Translations under genes and position numbers: made by a program
Part shown: positions 1 to 6,529 of the stretch, piece by piece
Layout of the letters: every line of letters begins with the position of its first letter
Numbering within the stretch: the stretch's first letter is position 1
The notes under the pieces: model-generated
What the model saw: the letters and a program-made list of their open reading frames with translations, nothing else
The model's database searches: none
What the model was told of the DNA's origin: nothing
Assembly (NCBI GenBank): GCA_003241475.1
Contig: QFQB01000106.1
Coordinates: 1 to 6,561 of the forward strand
DNA from: Micavibrio aeruginosavorus
GTDB lineage: Bacteria; Pseudomonadota; Alphaproteobacteria; Micavibrionales; Micavibrionaceae
Length of the DNA: 6,561 nucleotides
Reading direction: 5' to 3'

Positions 1-43
1 CATCGCAGGCCCGCGTTTGCGCAACAACATTCCCGCTGTCTAA
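1..43 (+). CDS. C-terminal tail of an upstream gene (partial, unidentified)
   Basis: Read from position 2, this edge fragment gives 13 codons (IAGPRLRNNIPAV) and then a TAA stop at 41-43, only three bases before the ATG of the ABC transporter gene. The other two forward frames run into the transporter gene without such a well-placed stop, so this frame is the most likely end of a preceding co-directional gene. The peptide is too short to assign to a family. If real, the three-base gap suggests that the transporter gene belongs to an operon that starts outside the window. Confidence 0.35.
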   Translation, partial: IAGPRLRNNIPAV

Positions 44-46
44 ATC

Positions 47-1897
47 ATGTCGCTCGTAAAATTCGACATACCTGACGCAACACAGCCCCTGCCGACGGAT
101 TTCAAAGGGTTTTTAAAATATGTAACAGGCAAGACCCCGAAGCTCTGGGCGCTGTTCTTTACACAGGATTTCCTGCATTTCACGCGCTACCCTATCGCAT
201 TGATCTTGTTCGGCAGGGTTATCGACGCTCTGGGACAGCGCACGCCGGAGCAAGGAATCCCGCATGAAGCAATATTATACCTGCTCGCTATATTCGCGGT
301 GCTCTTGCTTGGCGAACTAATGCACATCTGGACCGCGCATATTATGATATATTGGAAGCCGCGTATGCGCGCGGGTATACGTTCCGACTTTTTGCAATAC
401 ACGATGGGGCACAGCCATTCATACTTTCAGGACAATTTCGCAGGCGCCATCGCCCGCAAAGTATCCGAAGTCGCCGAAAGCGCGCTTCGCATGCACGATA
501 TCGTCAGGTTCCAGATTTTCTTCGGCGTCTCGCAGCTTCTGGTGAATCTTTGCTACGCCTTTGCGCTCAACTGGCGGTTCGGCATTGCCATGGCCTGCTT
601 CGTTATCGCGGTAACAGCGCCTGTAATAATAAGACTACCGAAAATCCGCGCACGATCTTTGCGTTTTTCCGAAGAACGCGCCCATGTCACGGGCGTTGTC
701 GTGGACATGCTCACCAATATTCCCGCCATCAAATTTTTCTCCGGCCTCGGTCATGAAATTGGCGTACATGCGGAAAACGCCGCGAAAGAACGCAAGCGCA
801 GTAGCAAGCTGATGCGGGCCATGATCCAGATAGAAAACCTGCGCCGCATCTGCCTTGTCATTCTGGGCGCCGGCATGTCGGCATTCTCTGTATACGGTTG
901 GTCGCAGGGCTGGATTACTGTCGGTGAAGCATCGAGCGTTACCTCGCTTTCCCTCATGCTCGCAGGCGTAACATGGATGCTGGGCGGAGGAATCGTGCAA
1001 TTTGTGGATGAGGCAGGATATATCTCGGACGCGCTACGCATCACTGCGCGCCAGCACGGAATAAGCGACAAGCCCGAGTCAAAGCGCCTAATCGCCGACA
1101 AGGCCAAAATCGAATTTGATCATGTCAATTTCAGCTTTAGCGACCACACAGTTTTCAAGGATTTGAATATCACTCTTGAGGGCGGAGAAAAGGCGGCGCT
1201 TGTCGGACCGTCGGGCGCGGGAAAATCGACTTTGATTGCAATCCTGATGAGGCTTTATGATCTGCAGTCCGGCAAAATCCTGATTGACGGACAAGATATC
1301 GCGCAGGTCACGCAAAACAGTTTGCGCGATGCGATTGCCGTGATCCCCCAAGATACGGCGTTGTTTCATCGCACGCTCATGGAAAACATCCGCTACGGCA
1401 GACGCGATGCGACCGACGAAGAAGTCATGGAGGCCGCCAAGAAAGCCTACGCCCATGATTTTATTGTTGGATTGTCCGAAGGATACAACACTTTGGTTGG
1501 CGAACGCGGAATACGCCTGTCCGGTGGACAGCGGCAACGCATTGCTATTGCCCGCGCGCTTTTGAAGAATGCGCCGATCTTAATTCTCGACGAGGCAACA
1601 TCCGCGCTTGATTCAGAATCCGAGCGCCTGATTCAAGGGGCGCTCGAAGAGCTCATGAAGGGCAAAACCGTGATTGCCATCGCACACCGGCTCTCCACGA
1701 TTGCCCGCATGGACCGGATTCTGGTCATGGAGCGCGGAGAGGTTGTAGAACAGGGAAGCCATGCGGCCCTTCTTTCCAAACCGGGGTTATACGCAAAGCT
1801 GTGGGCCATGCAATCAGGCGGCTTTTTGGCTGAAGAGGGGCTTGACCTGTCCGGTGAAAATCGCGCAGAAATAGCCATCAAAACCATAGACGGATAA
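47..1897 (+). CDS. ABC exporter half-transporter (fused permease and ATPase), MsbA/ABCB type
   Basis: This 616-residue protein has the permease-then-ATPase layout of a type IV (ABCB/MsbA-like) exporter, which works as a dimer in the inner membrane. Hydrophobic stretches at roughly residues 34-60, 72-98, 153-175, 178-197, 268-290 and 295-320 fit the usual six membrane helices. The ATPase half begins near residue 353. It has an aromatic A-loop residue (F364), Walker A GPSGAGKST at 387-395 (K393), Q-loop Q435, signature LSGGQ at 491-495, Walker B ILILDE with D515 and catalytic E516, and H-loop H547. All are canonical, so an active ATPase is expected. The substrate cannot be read from the sequence; lipid, peptide or drug export are all possible. 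No Shine-Dalgarno motif precedes ATG 47, but the next in-frame Met is near residue 93, inside the membrane domain, so 47 is the best start. Translational coupling to the upstream stop may explain the missing motif. Confidence 0.93.
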   Translation: MSLVKFDIPDATQPLPTDFKGFLKYVTGKTPKLWALFFTQDFLHFTRYPIALILFGRVIDALGQRTPEQGIPHEAILYLLAIFAVLLLGELMHIWTAHIMIYWKPRMRAGIRSDFLQYTMGHSHSYFQDNFAGAIARKVSEVAESALRMHDIVRFQIFFGVSQLLVNLCYAFALNWRFGIAMACFVIAVTAPVIIRLPKIRARSLRFSEERAHVTGVVVDMLTNIPAIKFFSGLGHEIGVHAENAAKERKRSSKLMRAMIQIENLRRICLVILGAGMSAFSVYGWSQGWITVGEASSVTSLSLMLAGVTWMLGGGIVQFVDEAGYISDALRITARQHGISDKPESKRLIADKAKIEFDHVNFSFSDHTVFKDLNITLEGGEKAALVGPSGAGKSTLIAILMRLYDLQSGKILIDGQDIAQVTQNSLRDAIAVIPQDTALFHRTLMENIRYGRRDATDEEVMEAAKKAYAHDFIVGLSEGYNTLVGERGIRLSGGQRQRIAIARALLKNAPILILDEATSALDSESERLIQGALEELMKGKTVIAIAHRLSTIARMDRILVMERGEVVEQGSHAALLSKPGLYAKLWAMQSGGFLAEEGLDLSGENRAEIAIKTIDG

Positions 1898-1902
1898 GAT
1901 AT

Positions 1903-1908
1903 AAGAGG
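1903..1908 (+). promoter_or_regulatory. Ribosome binding site of yebC
   Basis: AAGAGG lies six bases before the ATG at 1915, good spacing for a Shine-Dalgarno site. It supports this start, which also gives the conserved N-terminus MAGHSKFKNIQHRK of the family. It sits in the 17-base gap after the transporter stop codon. Confidence 0.6.
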
Positions 1909-1914
1909 CGGACC

Positions 1915-2664
1915 ATGGCCGGACATTCGAAGTTCAAAAACATCCAGCACCGCAAGGGCGCGCAAGACGCCAAGCGGGCAAAAATATTCACCAAGATCGG
2001 ACGCGAGATCATCGTGGCCGTTAAAGCCTCGGGACCCGATCCGTCCTCGAACCCGCGCCTTCGCGCAGCCATTGCCGCAGGACGCGCCGAAAACATGCCT
2101 AACACCCGCATCAAAAGCGCTATCGACACGGCACTTGGGGCGGGCAACACCGATAACTATAAAAATATCCGCTATGAGGGATATGGACCGGGCGGCGTGG
2201 CCGTCATAGTTGAAGCGTTAACCGATAACGTCACGCGCACCGTAGCCGAAGTCAGATCTTATTTCTCCAAAAACGGCGGCACGATGGGCGAAACCAATTC
2301 CGTATCATTCATGTTCAGCCATGTCGGAGAAATCGTCTATCCTTTGGACAAAGGCTCTGCTGATGACATGCTCGAAGCGGCCATCGAAGCGGGCGCAGGC
2401 AATGTTGAAACGACGGATGAGGCGCATGAGATTACCTGCGCGCCGGACGACTTCGCCGCTGTGCGCGACGCCCTGAGTGCTAAATTCGGCGAGCCGCAAA
2501 AATCGGGCTTTGTCTGGAAGCCCAACGTCAGCGCCTCCGTGGATGAAGAAACGGCCAAAACCATCCTCAAACTCATCGACACGCTCGAAGACAACGACGA
2601 TGTTCAGGCCGTCTTCTCGAACTTCGAGGTCAGCGACGAAATCATGGAAAGATTAATGGCCTAA
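1915..2664 (+). CDS. yebC: YebC/TACO1 family regulatory protein
   Basis: This 249-residue cytoplasmic protein is full length for the YebC/TACO1 family (usually about 240-250 residues). It opens with the hallmark MAGHSKFKNIQHRKGAQDAKRAKIFTK, followed by the conserved NMPNTRIKSAID segment near residues 62-73 and the YEGYGPGGVA motif near residues 86-95. Family members have been described as DNA-binding transcriptional regulators (PmpR in Pseudomonas). More recent work on YebC/TACO1 proteins points to translation, where they relieve ribosome stalling at proline-rich stretches. The sequence does not say which role applies here. The family commonly sits next to ruvC in bacteria, as it does here, and the old annotation as a Holliday-junction-associated protein comes only from this neighbourhood. 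The gene is 17 bases downstream of the ABC transporter, so the two may be co-transcribed. Confidence 0.96.
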   Translation: MAGHSKFKNIQHRKGAQDAKRAKIFTKIGREIIVAVKASGPDPSSNPRLRAAIAAGRAENMPNTRIKSAIDTALGAGNTDNYKNIRYEGYGPGGVAVIVEALTDNVTRTVAEVRSYFSKNGGTMGETNSVSFMFSHVGEIVYPLDKGSADDMLEAAIEAGAGNVETTDEAHEITCAPDDFAAVRDALSAKFGEPQKSGFVWKPNVSASVDEETAKTILKLIDTLEDNDDVQAVFSNFEVSDEIMERLMA

Positions 2665-2680
2665 GCGGCGTTTTTCCGCT

Positions 2681-2709
2681 TTGACCTGTTCTCTTTCCGT
2701 ACTCATGGT
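2681..2709 (+). promoter_or_regulatory. Weak candidate promoter for ruvCAB
   Basis: TTGACC at 2681-2686 matches five of six bases of a sigma-70 -35 box. A 17-base spacer leads to CATGGT at 2704-2709, which matches only three of six bases of a -10 box, including the important A at position 2 and T at position 6. A start about seven bases beyond would give a leader of under ten bases before ATG 2724. That would fit the absence of a Shine-Dalgarno motif ahead of ruvC. The poor -10 box keeps this call tentative. Its main support is the LexA-like site lying inside the spacer. Confidence 0.25.
2688..2702 (+). promoter_or_regulatory. LexA-like operator (SOS box) upstream of ruvC
   Basis: The 15 bases read GTTC, seven bases, then GTAC. 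This matches the alphaproteobacterial LexA operator GTTC-N7-GTTC at seven of its eight fixed positions. It is the only site of this kind I noticed in a non-coding stretch. It lies 21 bases before the ruvC start, between the candidate -35 and -10 elements, where a bound repressor would block RNA polymerase. Holliday-junction genes are SOS-induced in many bacteria, so the location makes sense. With one mismatch in the second half-site, it could be a weak operator or a chance match. Confidence 0.4.
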
Positions 2710-2723
2710 GCTATCGTCGTATC

Positions 2724-3236
2724 ATGAGGATTCTCGGCATCGATCCAGGTTTACAGAAAACAGGTTGGGCGATTATCGAGGCGGAAGACAACCGCCTTCG
2801 CTACATCACCTGCGGGCTTATCAAAACGGACGCGGATTTGACGCTTCCCGAACGGCTGGCCCAAATAGATCACGGCATGCAAGAGGTCTTGCGCGGCTTC
2901 GGTCCCGAACAGGCCGCCATTGAAGAAACTTTCGTCAATATGAATGCCTCAAGCTCGCTCAAGCTCCAATGCGCCCGCGGCGTCGCTATGGTGGTTCCGG
3001 CAAGGCAGGGCATTCCGGTTCATGAGTATTCAGCCAACCTTGTAAAAAAGTCCATCGTCGGCAACGGCCATGCCACCAAGGATCAGGTGGAGATGATGGT
3101 CCGCACGCTTTTGCCTATGGCCGGACGCTCGCTCGGCGCGGATGAAGCCGATGCGATTGCCATCGCCATTTGTCATGCCCATCATGCCACAACACGTTCT
3201 CGCTTCGGCGATATCATGGCGGGGGTCGTGCGATGA
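2724..3236 (+). CDS. ruvC: Crossover junction endodeoxyribonuclease RuvC
   Basis: RuvC is the dimeric, magnesium-dependent resolvase that cuts four-way Holliday junctions after RuvAB has branch-migrated them. The 170-residue product is typical in length and starts MRILGIDPG. The four acidic catalytic residues can be placed at D7, E67 (in AAIEETF), D140 and D143 (in GADEADAIAIAICH), equivalent to D7, E66, D138 and D141 of E. coli. The conserved ASSSLKLQCARGVA and GNGHATKDQV segments are also present. ATG 2724 is the only plausible start: reading upstream in frame gives no ATG, GTG or TTG before a TGA stop at 2682. No clear Shine-Dalgarno motif precedes it. Its TGA stop overlaps the ruvA start codon. 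Confidence 0.98.
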   Translation: MRILGIDPGLQKTGWAIIEAEDNRLRYITCGLIKTDADLTLPERLAQIDHGMQEVLRGFGPEQAAIEETFVNMNASSSLKLQCARGVAMVVPARQGIPVHEYSANLVKKSIVGNGHATKDQVEMMVRTLLPMAGRSLGADEADAIAIAICHAHHATTRSRFGDIMAGVVR

Positions 3237-3856
3237 TAGGAAAATTGTCGGGCATCATCGACGGTTTCGGTAGCGATTATATCCTGCTCGATGTTTCCGG
3301 CGTAGGCTATCTAGTTCATTGCTCGCCGCGCACGCTACAACAGTGTGGCCAGACGGGCGATCCCGCTTCTTTTTTAATCGACACGCATGTCCGCGAAGAT
3401 GCCATCAACCTGTATGGATTTAAAGACGCGATGGAGCAGCAATGGTTTCGTCTGCTGACCAGCGTGCAGGGCGTCGGCGCGCGCGTAGGCATGGCTATCT
3501 TAGGGGCGTGTCCTGCCGAACGTTTGGGCTTCGCAATTGCCTCCGGAGACAAAGCCGCTATTCAGGCAGCTGATGGCGTGGGACCAAAACTGGCGCTTCG
3601 CATCGTAACGGAATTAAAAGACAAAGCCGGTAAAATCGACCTGCAAATGTCCGCGCCGAAATTGGAGGCAAAGATCAGCGGCAAAAGCACCGCGCCCGCA
3701 TCAGTGGATCAGGATGCCGTCTCCGCGCTTGTCAATCTGGGCTATGCGAAAACCGATGCATTCCAAGCGGTGCTACAAGCAAAACAAAAAGCGGAAAACG
3801 ACAACATCGGCCTATCGGATATAATACGCTTGGCGCTTAAGGAGTTGTCTGCATGA
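3233..3856 (+). CDS. ruvA: Holliday junction DNA helicase subunit RuvA
   Basis: RuvA is the tetrameric junction-binding subunit that holds the crossover in a square-planar form and loads the RuvB rings. The product is 207 residues when started at ATG 3233. The N-terminal OB-fold begins MIGKLSG and carries the acidic pin E55-D56, which keeps duplex strands apart at the crossover. Two helix-hairpin-helix motifs follow, near residues 77-90 (QGVGARVG) and 112-126 (DGVGPKLA). After a variable linker at about 134-157, domain III, which contacts RuvB, spans about 158-206. An in-frame ATG exists at 3170, but it lies inside ruvC and would add 21 residues foreign to the family. ATG 3233 gives the standard N-terminus and has GGGGG at 3221-3225 upstream. 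The gene overlaps ruvC and ruvB by four bases each. Confidence 0.98.
   Translation: MIGKLSGIIDGFGSDYILLDVSGVGYLVHCSPRTLQQCGQTGDPASFLIDTHVREDAINLYGFKDAMEQQWFRLLTSVQGVGARVGMAILGACPAERLGFAIASGDKAAIQAADGVGPKLALRIVTELKDKAGKIDLQMSAPKLEAKISGKSTAPASVDQDAVSALVNLGYAKTDAFQAVLQAKQKAENDNIGLSDIIRLALKELSA
3838..3844 (+). promoter_or_regulatory. Strong ribosome binding site of ruvB inside the ruvA end
   Basis: TAAGGAG is a near-complete Shine-Dalgarno sequence ending eight bases before the ruvB ATG at 3853. It lies within the last codons of ruvA. RuvB acts as hexameric rings and is needed in more copies than RuvA or RuvC, so a strong independent site in addition to the ATGA coupling is sensible. Confidence 0.65.
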
Positions 3857-4881
3857 TAAATCCCGCGCTAAAAACTGATGCCGCGGACGGCGAAAAATTT
3901 GAAGAAAATCCTTTGCGTCCCGACAAACTCTCCGATTTCACAGGACAAAAATCGGTTCGCGAGAATCTGAAAGTTTTTATCGAGGCCGCAAAATCGCGCG
4001 GCGATTGTATGGACCATGTATTGCTCTTCGGCCCGCCGGGACTGGGTAAAACGACATTGGCGCAGATTATTTCCCGCGAGCTCGGTGTTGGATTTCGGGC
4101 GACAAGCGGCCCTGTGATCGCACGGGCAGGGGATTTGGCTGCTATTCTAACGAACCTTCAGCCGCACGATGTTTTGTTTATCGATGAAATTCACCGCTTG
4201 AGCGTCGCCGTTGAAGAAATCCTCTATCCCGCCATGGAAGACCGCAAACTCGATCTGATCATCGGGGAGGGACCTGCGGCAAGATCAGTGCAGATTGATT
4301 TGCCGCCGTTTACTTTGATCGGCGCGACAACGCGTTCGGGTCTTTTAAGCAACCCCTTGCGCGATCGCTTCGGCATTCCGCTCAGACTGGAATTTTACAA
4401 CCATGACGAACTGGCGCAGATTGTAGCGCGCTCCGCCCGCATTCTAGGAATCGCCATGTCCGCTGATGGCGCTTATGAAATCGCCAAACGTTCACGTGGA
4501 ACACCGCGTATTGCCGGTCGCCTGACAAGACGAGTTCGTGATTTTGCTGCCGTCGATGGACACAAATCAATTGGCGCAAAACAAGCCGATGAGGCGCTTT
4601 CGCGGCTTGATGTCGATGCATCGGGACTTGACGGAATGGACAGACGCTATCTGAACTGCATTATCGACAATTACGGCGGCGGTCCTGTGGGCATTGAAAC
4701 CATCGCCGCCGTCCTGTCCGAGCAACGCGATGTTATTGAAGATGTGGTTGAGCCTTATCTGCTTCAGCAAGGCTTCATACAGCGCACCCCGAGAGGGCGC
4801 GTGGTGTCGGCCAAAGGCTATCAATATTTCGGCTTAAAGCCCAAAAAACCCTTGGCTGACGAGTTGTTTGACGCCGAATAA
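3853..4881 (+). CDS. ruvB: Holliday junction branch migration ATPase RuvB
   Basis: RuvB is the AAA+ motor that forms hexameric rings on either side of RuvA and pulls DNA through the junction. The 342-residue product is full length. It shows the N-terminal LRPDKLSDFTGQ segment at 21-32, Walker A GPPGLGKTT at 60-68 (K66), Walker B VLFIDEIH at 107-114 (D111, E112), sensor 1 in LIGATTRSG at 155-163, and the arginine-finger region NPLRDRFG at 167-174. The sensor 2 arginine is in GTPRIAGRL at 217-224 (R219). The C-terminal winged-helix DNA-binding domain includes GGGPVGIETIA at 275-285 and FIQRTPRGR at 308-316. A short charged tail ends at DELFDAE. The ATG at 3853 overlaps the ruvA stop and has a strong ribosome binding site. 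ybgC begins 17 bases downstream. Confidence 0.98.
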   Translation: MINPALKTDAADGEKFEENPLRPDKLSDFTGQKSVRENLKVFIEAAKSRGDCMDHVLLFGPPGLGKTTLAQIISRELGVGFRATSGPVIARAGDLAAILTNLQPHDVLFIDEIHRLSVAVEEILYPAMEDRKLDLIIGEGPAARSVQIDLPPFTLIGATTRSGLLSNPLRDRFGIPLRLEFYNHDELAQIVARSARILGIAMSADGAYEIAKRSRGTPRIAGRLTRRVRDFAAVDGHKSIGAKQADEALSRLDVDASGLDGMDRRYLNCIIDNYGGGPVGIETIAAVLSEQRDVIEDVVEPYLLQQGFIQRTPRGRVVSAKGYQYFGLKPKKPLADELFDAE

Positions 4882-4898
4882 TTGCCTACAGTGGCGCC

Positions 4899-5297
4899 AT
4901 GACTCGCACCCACACACACGAATACCGCGTTTATTATGAAGACACTGACGCCGGCGGTATTATGTACCACGGACAGTATATTGCATGGTGCGAAAGGGCG
5001 CGGTGCGAGTACCTGCACGACCTTGATTTGCCGTTCTCGGATATCCTTGAAAAGACAGGCGTTTTATTCGTCGTCCGCCACTTGAACGCCGATTATTTCA
5101 AACCGGCTCTGCTGGACCAGAAATTACGGGTCGAAACGACCCTAAAAGAGATGAAAAACAGCTCTTTTCTCTTGAATCAGTCTATTTTTTGCCAAGATTT
5201 TATGCTTTTCTCCATGACAGTTACCATTGTCTGCGTTGACAGCAACGGTCGCCCGGTACGGATTCCGGAGATGGTCCGCTCAAAATTACAGGAGTAG
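4899..5297 (+). CDS. ybgC: Tol-Pal-associated acyl-CoA thioesterase YbgC (hotdog fold)
   Basis: This 132-residue protein is a single-domain 4-hydroxybenzoyl-CoA-type thioesterase. The diagnostic stretch YRVYYEDTDAGGIMYHGQYIAWCERAR at about residues 9-35 contains D17 in DTDAGG, which lines up with the catalytic aspartate of the family. It is followed by the V-R-H-L-N-A-D-Y-F-K-P-A segment near residues 59-70 that is typical of YbgC. Family members hydrolyse acyl-CoA thioesters in the cytoplasm, and YbgC is linked to phospholipid metabolism. It is almost always the first gene of the tol-pal cluster, as here, with tolQ starting seven bases after its stop. Only a weak Shine-Dalgarno-like stretch precedes ATG 4899. 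The exact substrate cannot be inferred. The E. coli protein is not essential for Tol function. Confidence 0.96.
   Translation: MTRTHTHEYRVYYEDTDAGGIMYHGQYIAWCERARCEYLHDLDLPFSDILEKTGVLFVVRHLNADYFKPALLDQKLRVETTLKEMKNSSFLLNQSIFCQDFMLFSMTVTIVCVDSNGRPVRIPEMVRSKLQE
5290..5294 (+). promoter_or_regulatory. Ribosome binding site of tolQ
   Basis: AGGAG occupies the last codons of ybgC, ten bases before ATG 5305. It decides the tolQ start: the reading frame stays open back to a TTG at 5227, but that region lies inside ybgC and would add 26 residues unlike any TolQ N-terminus. Confidence 0.6.
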
Positions 5298-5304
5298 TAC
5301 GAAC

Positions 5305-6066
5305 ATGAATGCATCCAACGCTGTTGACGCCGCCGCCGCCGGACAATCTTTCGATGGGGATTTGAGCATTATTGCGCTTTTCATGCATGCTGACATTATC
5401 GTCAAAGCTGTGGCGCTGATCCTCGTTTTCGCCTCGGTATGGTGCTGGGCCATTATTTTTGAAAAAAAGGCGACATTGGGCAAGCTCAACCGCCGCGCCA
5501 ACAAATTCGAAGACGCTTTCTGGTCGGGCGAGCCGCTGGATAAGCTCTACCAGCGTATTAAAAAAAGCCCGCATGACCCTCTGTTAAAAACATTTTCAGC
5601 CGGTATGGAAGAATGGCAAAACACCGTGTCAGGGGGCGTTCCTGACCGCGACAACCTGCAGGCGTCCTTACGCCAGCGCGTCGAGCGCGCCATGTCCGTG
5701 GCTATTTCCCGCGAGATGGTGAGATTAGAACGCGGCATGACCTTCCTCGCCACCGTCGGCTCCACCGCACCGTTTATCGGTCTTTTCGGAACGGTCTGGG
5801 GGATCATGAATTCCTTCAACTCTATCGCACACTCGAACAACACATCGCTGGCCGTTGTGGCCCCCGGTATTTCCGAAGCGTTGTTCGTCACCGCGCTCGG
5901 GCTTGTGGCCGCTATTCCGTCGGTCATTGCGTACAACGGCTATTCCAGCAAACTGGACCGTTATGCCGGACGCCTTGACGCCTTTGTCACCGAATTTTCC
6001 GCCATCCTGTCGCGCCATCTGGAATCCTCCGATAGCAATGGCGGACGCTCCAAAAAGGTTGCCTAA
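5305..6066 (+). CDS. tolQ: Tol-Pal system proton channel subunit TolQ
   Basis: TolQ is the MotA/ExbB-family inner-membrane protein that forms, around a TolR dimer, the proton channel energising TolA and outer-membrane constriction at division. The product is 253 residues when started at ATG 5305. Membrane helix 1 is at about residues 30-52. A large cytoplasmic loop at about 53-145 includes the LRQRVERAMSVAISREMVRLERGM stretch. Helix 2 is in the hallmark region LATVGSTAPFIGLFGTVWGIM at about 148-168, and helix 3 at about 187-210 is in VAPGISEALFVTALGLVAAIPSVIAYN. The short Ala-rich N-terminus before helix 1 (about 7-13) is not conserved. The MotA/ExbB family also includes ExbB, but the ybgC neighbour upstream and tolR downstream make TolQ the right name. 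Confidence 0.96.
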   Translation: MNASNAVDAAAAGQSFDGDLSIIALFMHADIIVKAVALILVFASVWCWAIIFEKKATLGKLNRRANKFEDAFWSGEPLDKLYQRIKKSPHDPLLKTFSAGMEEWQNTVSGGVPDRDNLQASLRQRVERAMSVAISREMVRLERGMTFLATVGSTAPFIGLFGTVWGIMNSFNSIAHSNNTSLAVVAPGISEALFVTALGLVAAIPSVIAYNGYSSKLDRYAGRLDAFVTEFSAILSRHLESSDSNGGRSKKVA

Positions 6067-6068
6067 TC

Positions 6069-6497
6069 ATGGGAATGTCAACTGGTGGGGGAAGAGGTAG
6101 AGGTGGGCGTCGTCGTCCCATGGCGGAAATCAACGTCACGCCGATGGTCGATGTCATGCTCGTCCTTCTTATCATCTTCATGGTGGCAGCACCGCTTTTG
6201 ACCGCAGGCGTCCCGATCGACCTGCCGGATTCCAAGGCAAAAGCCATCAGCGATGAAGACAACAAGCCTCTCGAGGTTTCCATCTCCAAAGATGGACGCA
6301 TTTTTGTCGGCGAAACGGAAGTCACCGAAAACCGCATCATCACGATCCTTACCTCTATGACGGAAGATAACCCCGACCGCCGGATTTACATCCGCGCCGA
6401 CAAGGGTATTGATTATGGAATGGTAATGAAGGTCCTCGGCACCATCAATAGTGCCGGTTTCAATAAGGTAGCCCTCATTTCCGAAGCCGGTTCATAA
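6069..6497 (+). CDS. tolR: Tol-Pal system protein TolR
   Basis: TolR is the ExbD-family partner of TolQ, with a short cytoplasmic N-terminus, one membrane helix and a periplasmic domain. The 142-residue product has a Gly/Arg-rich start at about residues 6-17, then AEINVTPMVDVMLVLLIIFMVAAP with the essential proton-carrying aspartate at D28 (equivalent to D23 of E. coli). The membrane helix is about 25-45. The periplasmic domain runs from about 46 to the end and includes RRIYIRADKGIDYG and the closing VLGTINSAGFNKVALISE segment. ATG 6069 is two bases after the tolQ stop and has AAGG at 6055-6058. In-frame ATGs at 6075 and 6120 are possible alternatives, but starting at 6120 would remove the basic N-terminus common in alphaproteobacterial TolR proteins. 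Confidence 0.96.
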   Translation: MGMSTGGGRGRGGRRRPMAEINVTPMVDVMLVLLIIFMVAAPLLTAGVPIDLPDSKAKAISDEDNKPLEVSISKDGRIFVGETEVTENRIITILTSMTEDNPDRRIYIRADKGIDYGMVMKVLGTINSAGFNKVALISEAGS

Positions 6498-6529
6498 ATC
6501 GGCCATAAAAGACCTCTAAGTAGATTCCC

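Noticed and set aside
635..1537. Several long open frames on the - strand opposite the ABC transporter.
   Set aside because: They overlap one another and a gene with every family motif intact, their peptides show no recognisable domain, and they are the usual mirror frames of a moderately GC-rich gene.
2663..2681. Perfect 6-base inverted repeat AAGCGG/CCGCTT with a 7-base T-rich loop at the yebC stop codon, a possible terminator.
   Set aside because: The stem is short, only three T residues follow its start of descent and the T-run is in the loop, so it does not look like an intrinsic terminator. It could weakly attenuate at most.
2720..2725. TATCAT, a five-of-six match to a -10 box.
   Set aside because: It overlaps the ruvC start codon, and no -35-like sequence lies at the right distance, so transcription would begin inside the gene.
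2705..2923. Open frame starting at ATG 2705 and overlapping the ruvC start.
   Set aside because: It is out of frame with ruvC over almost its whole length, its peptide resembles no family I know, and ruvC is unambiguous. It is a shadow frame.
3170..3232. Upstream extension of ruvA to ATG 3170.
   Set aside because: It would add 21 residues encoded within the conserved end of ruvC, while ATG 3233 gives the standard RuvA N-terminus MIGKLSG.
5227..5304. Upstream extension of tolQ to TTG 5227.
   Set aside because: The extension lies inside ybgC, has no conserved TolQ features, and the AGGAG at 5290-5294 points to ATG 5305.
6498..6529. Possible terminator or regulatory element between tolR and the next gene.
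   Set aside because: Only a short AATC/GATT pairing and a GGCC palindrome are visible, too weak to call.
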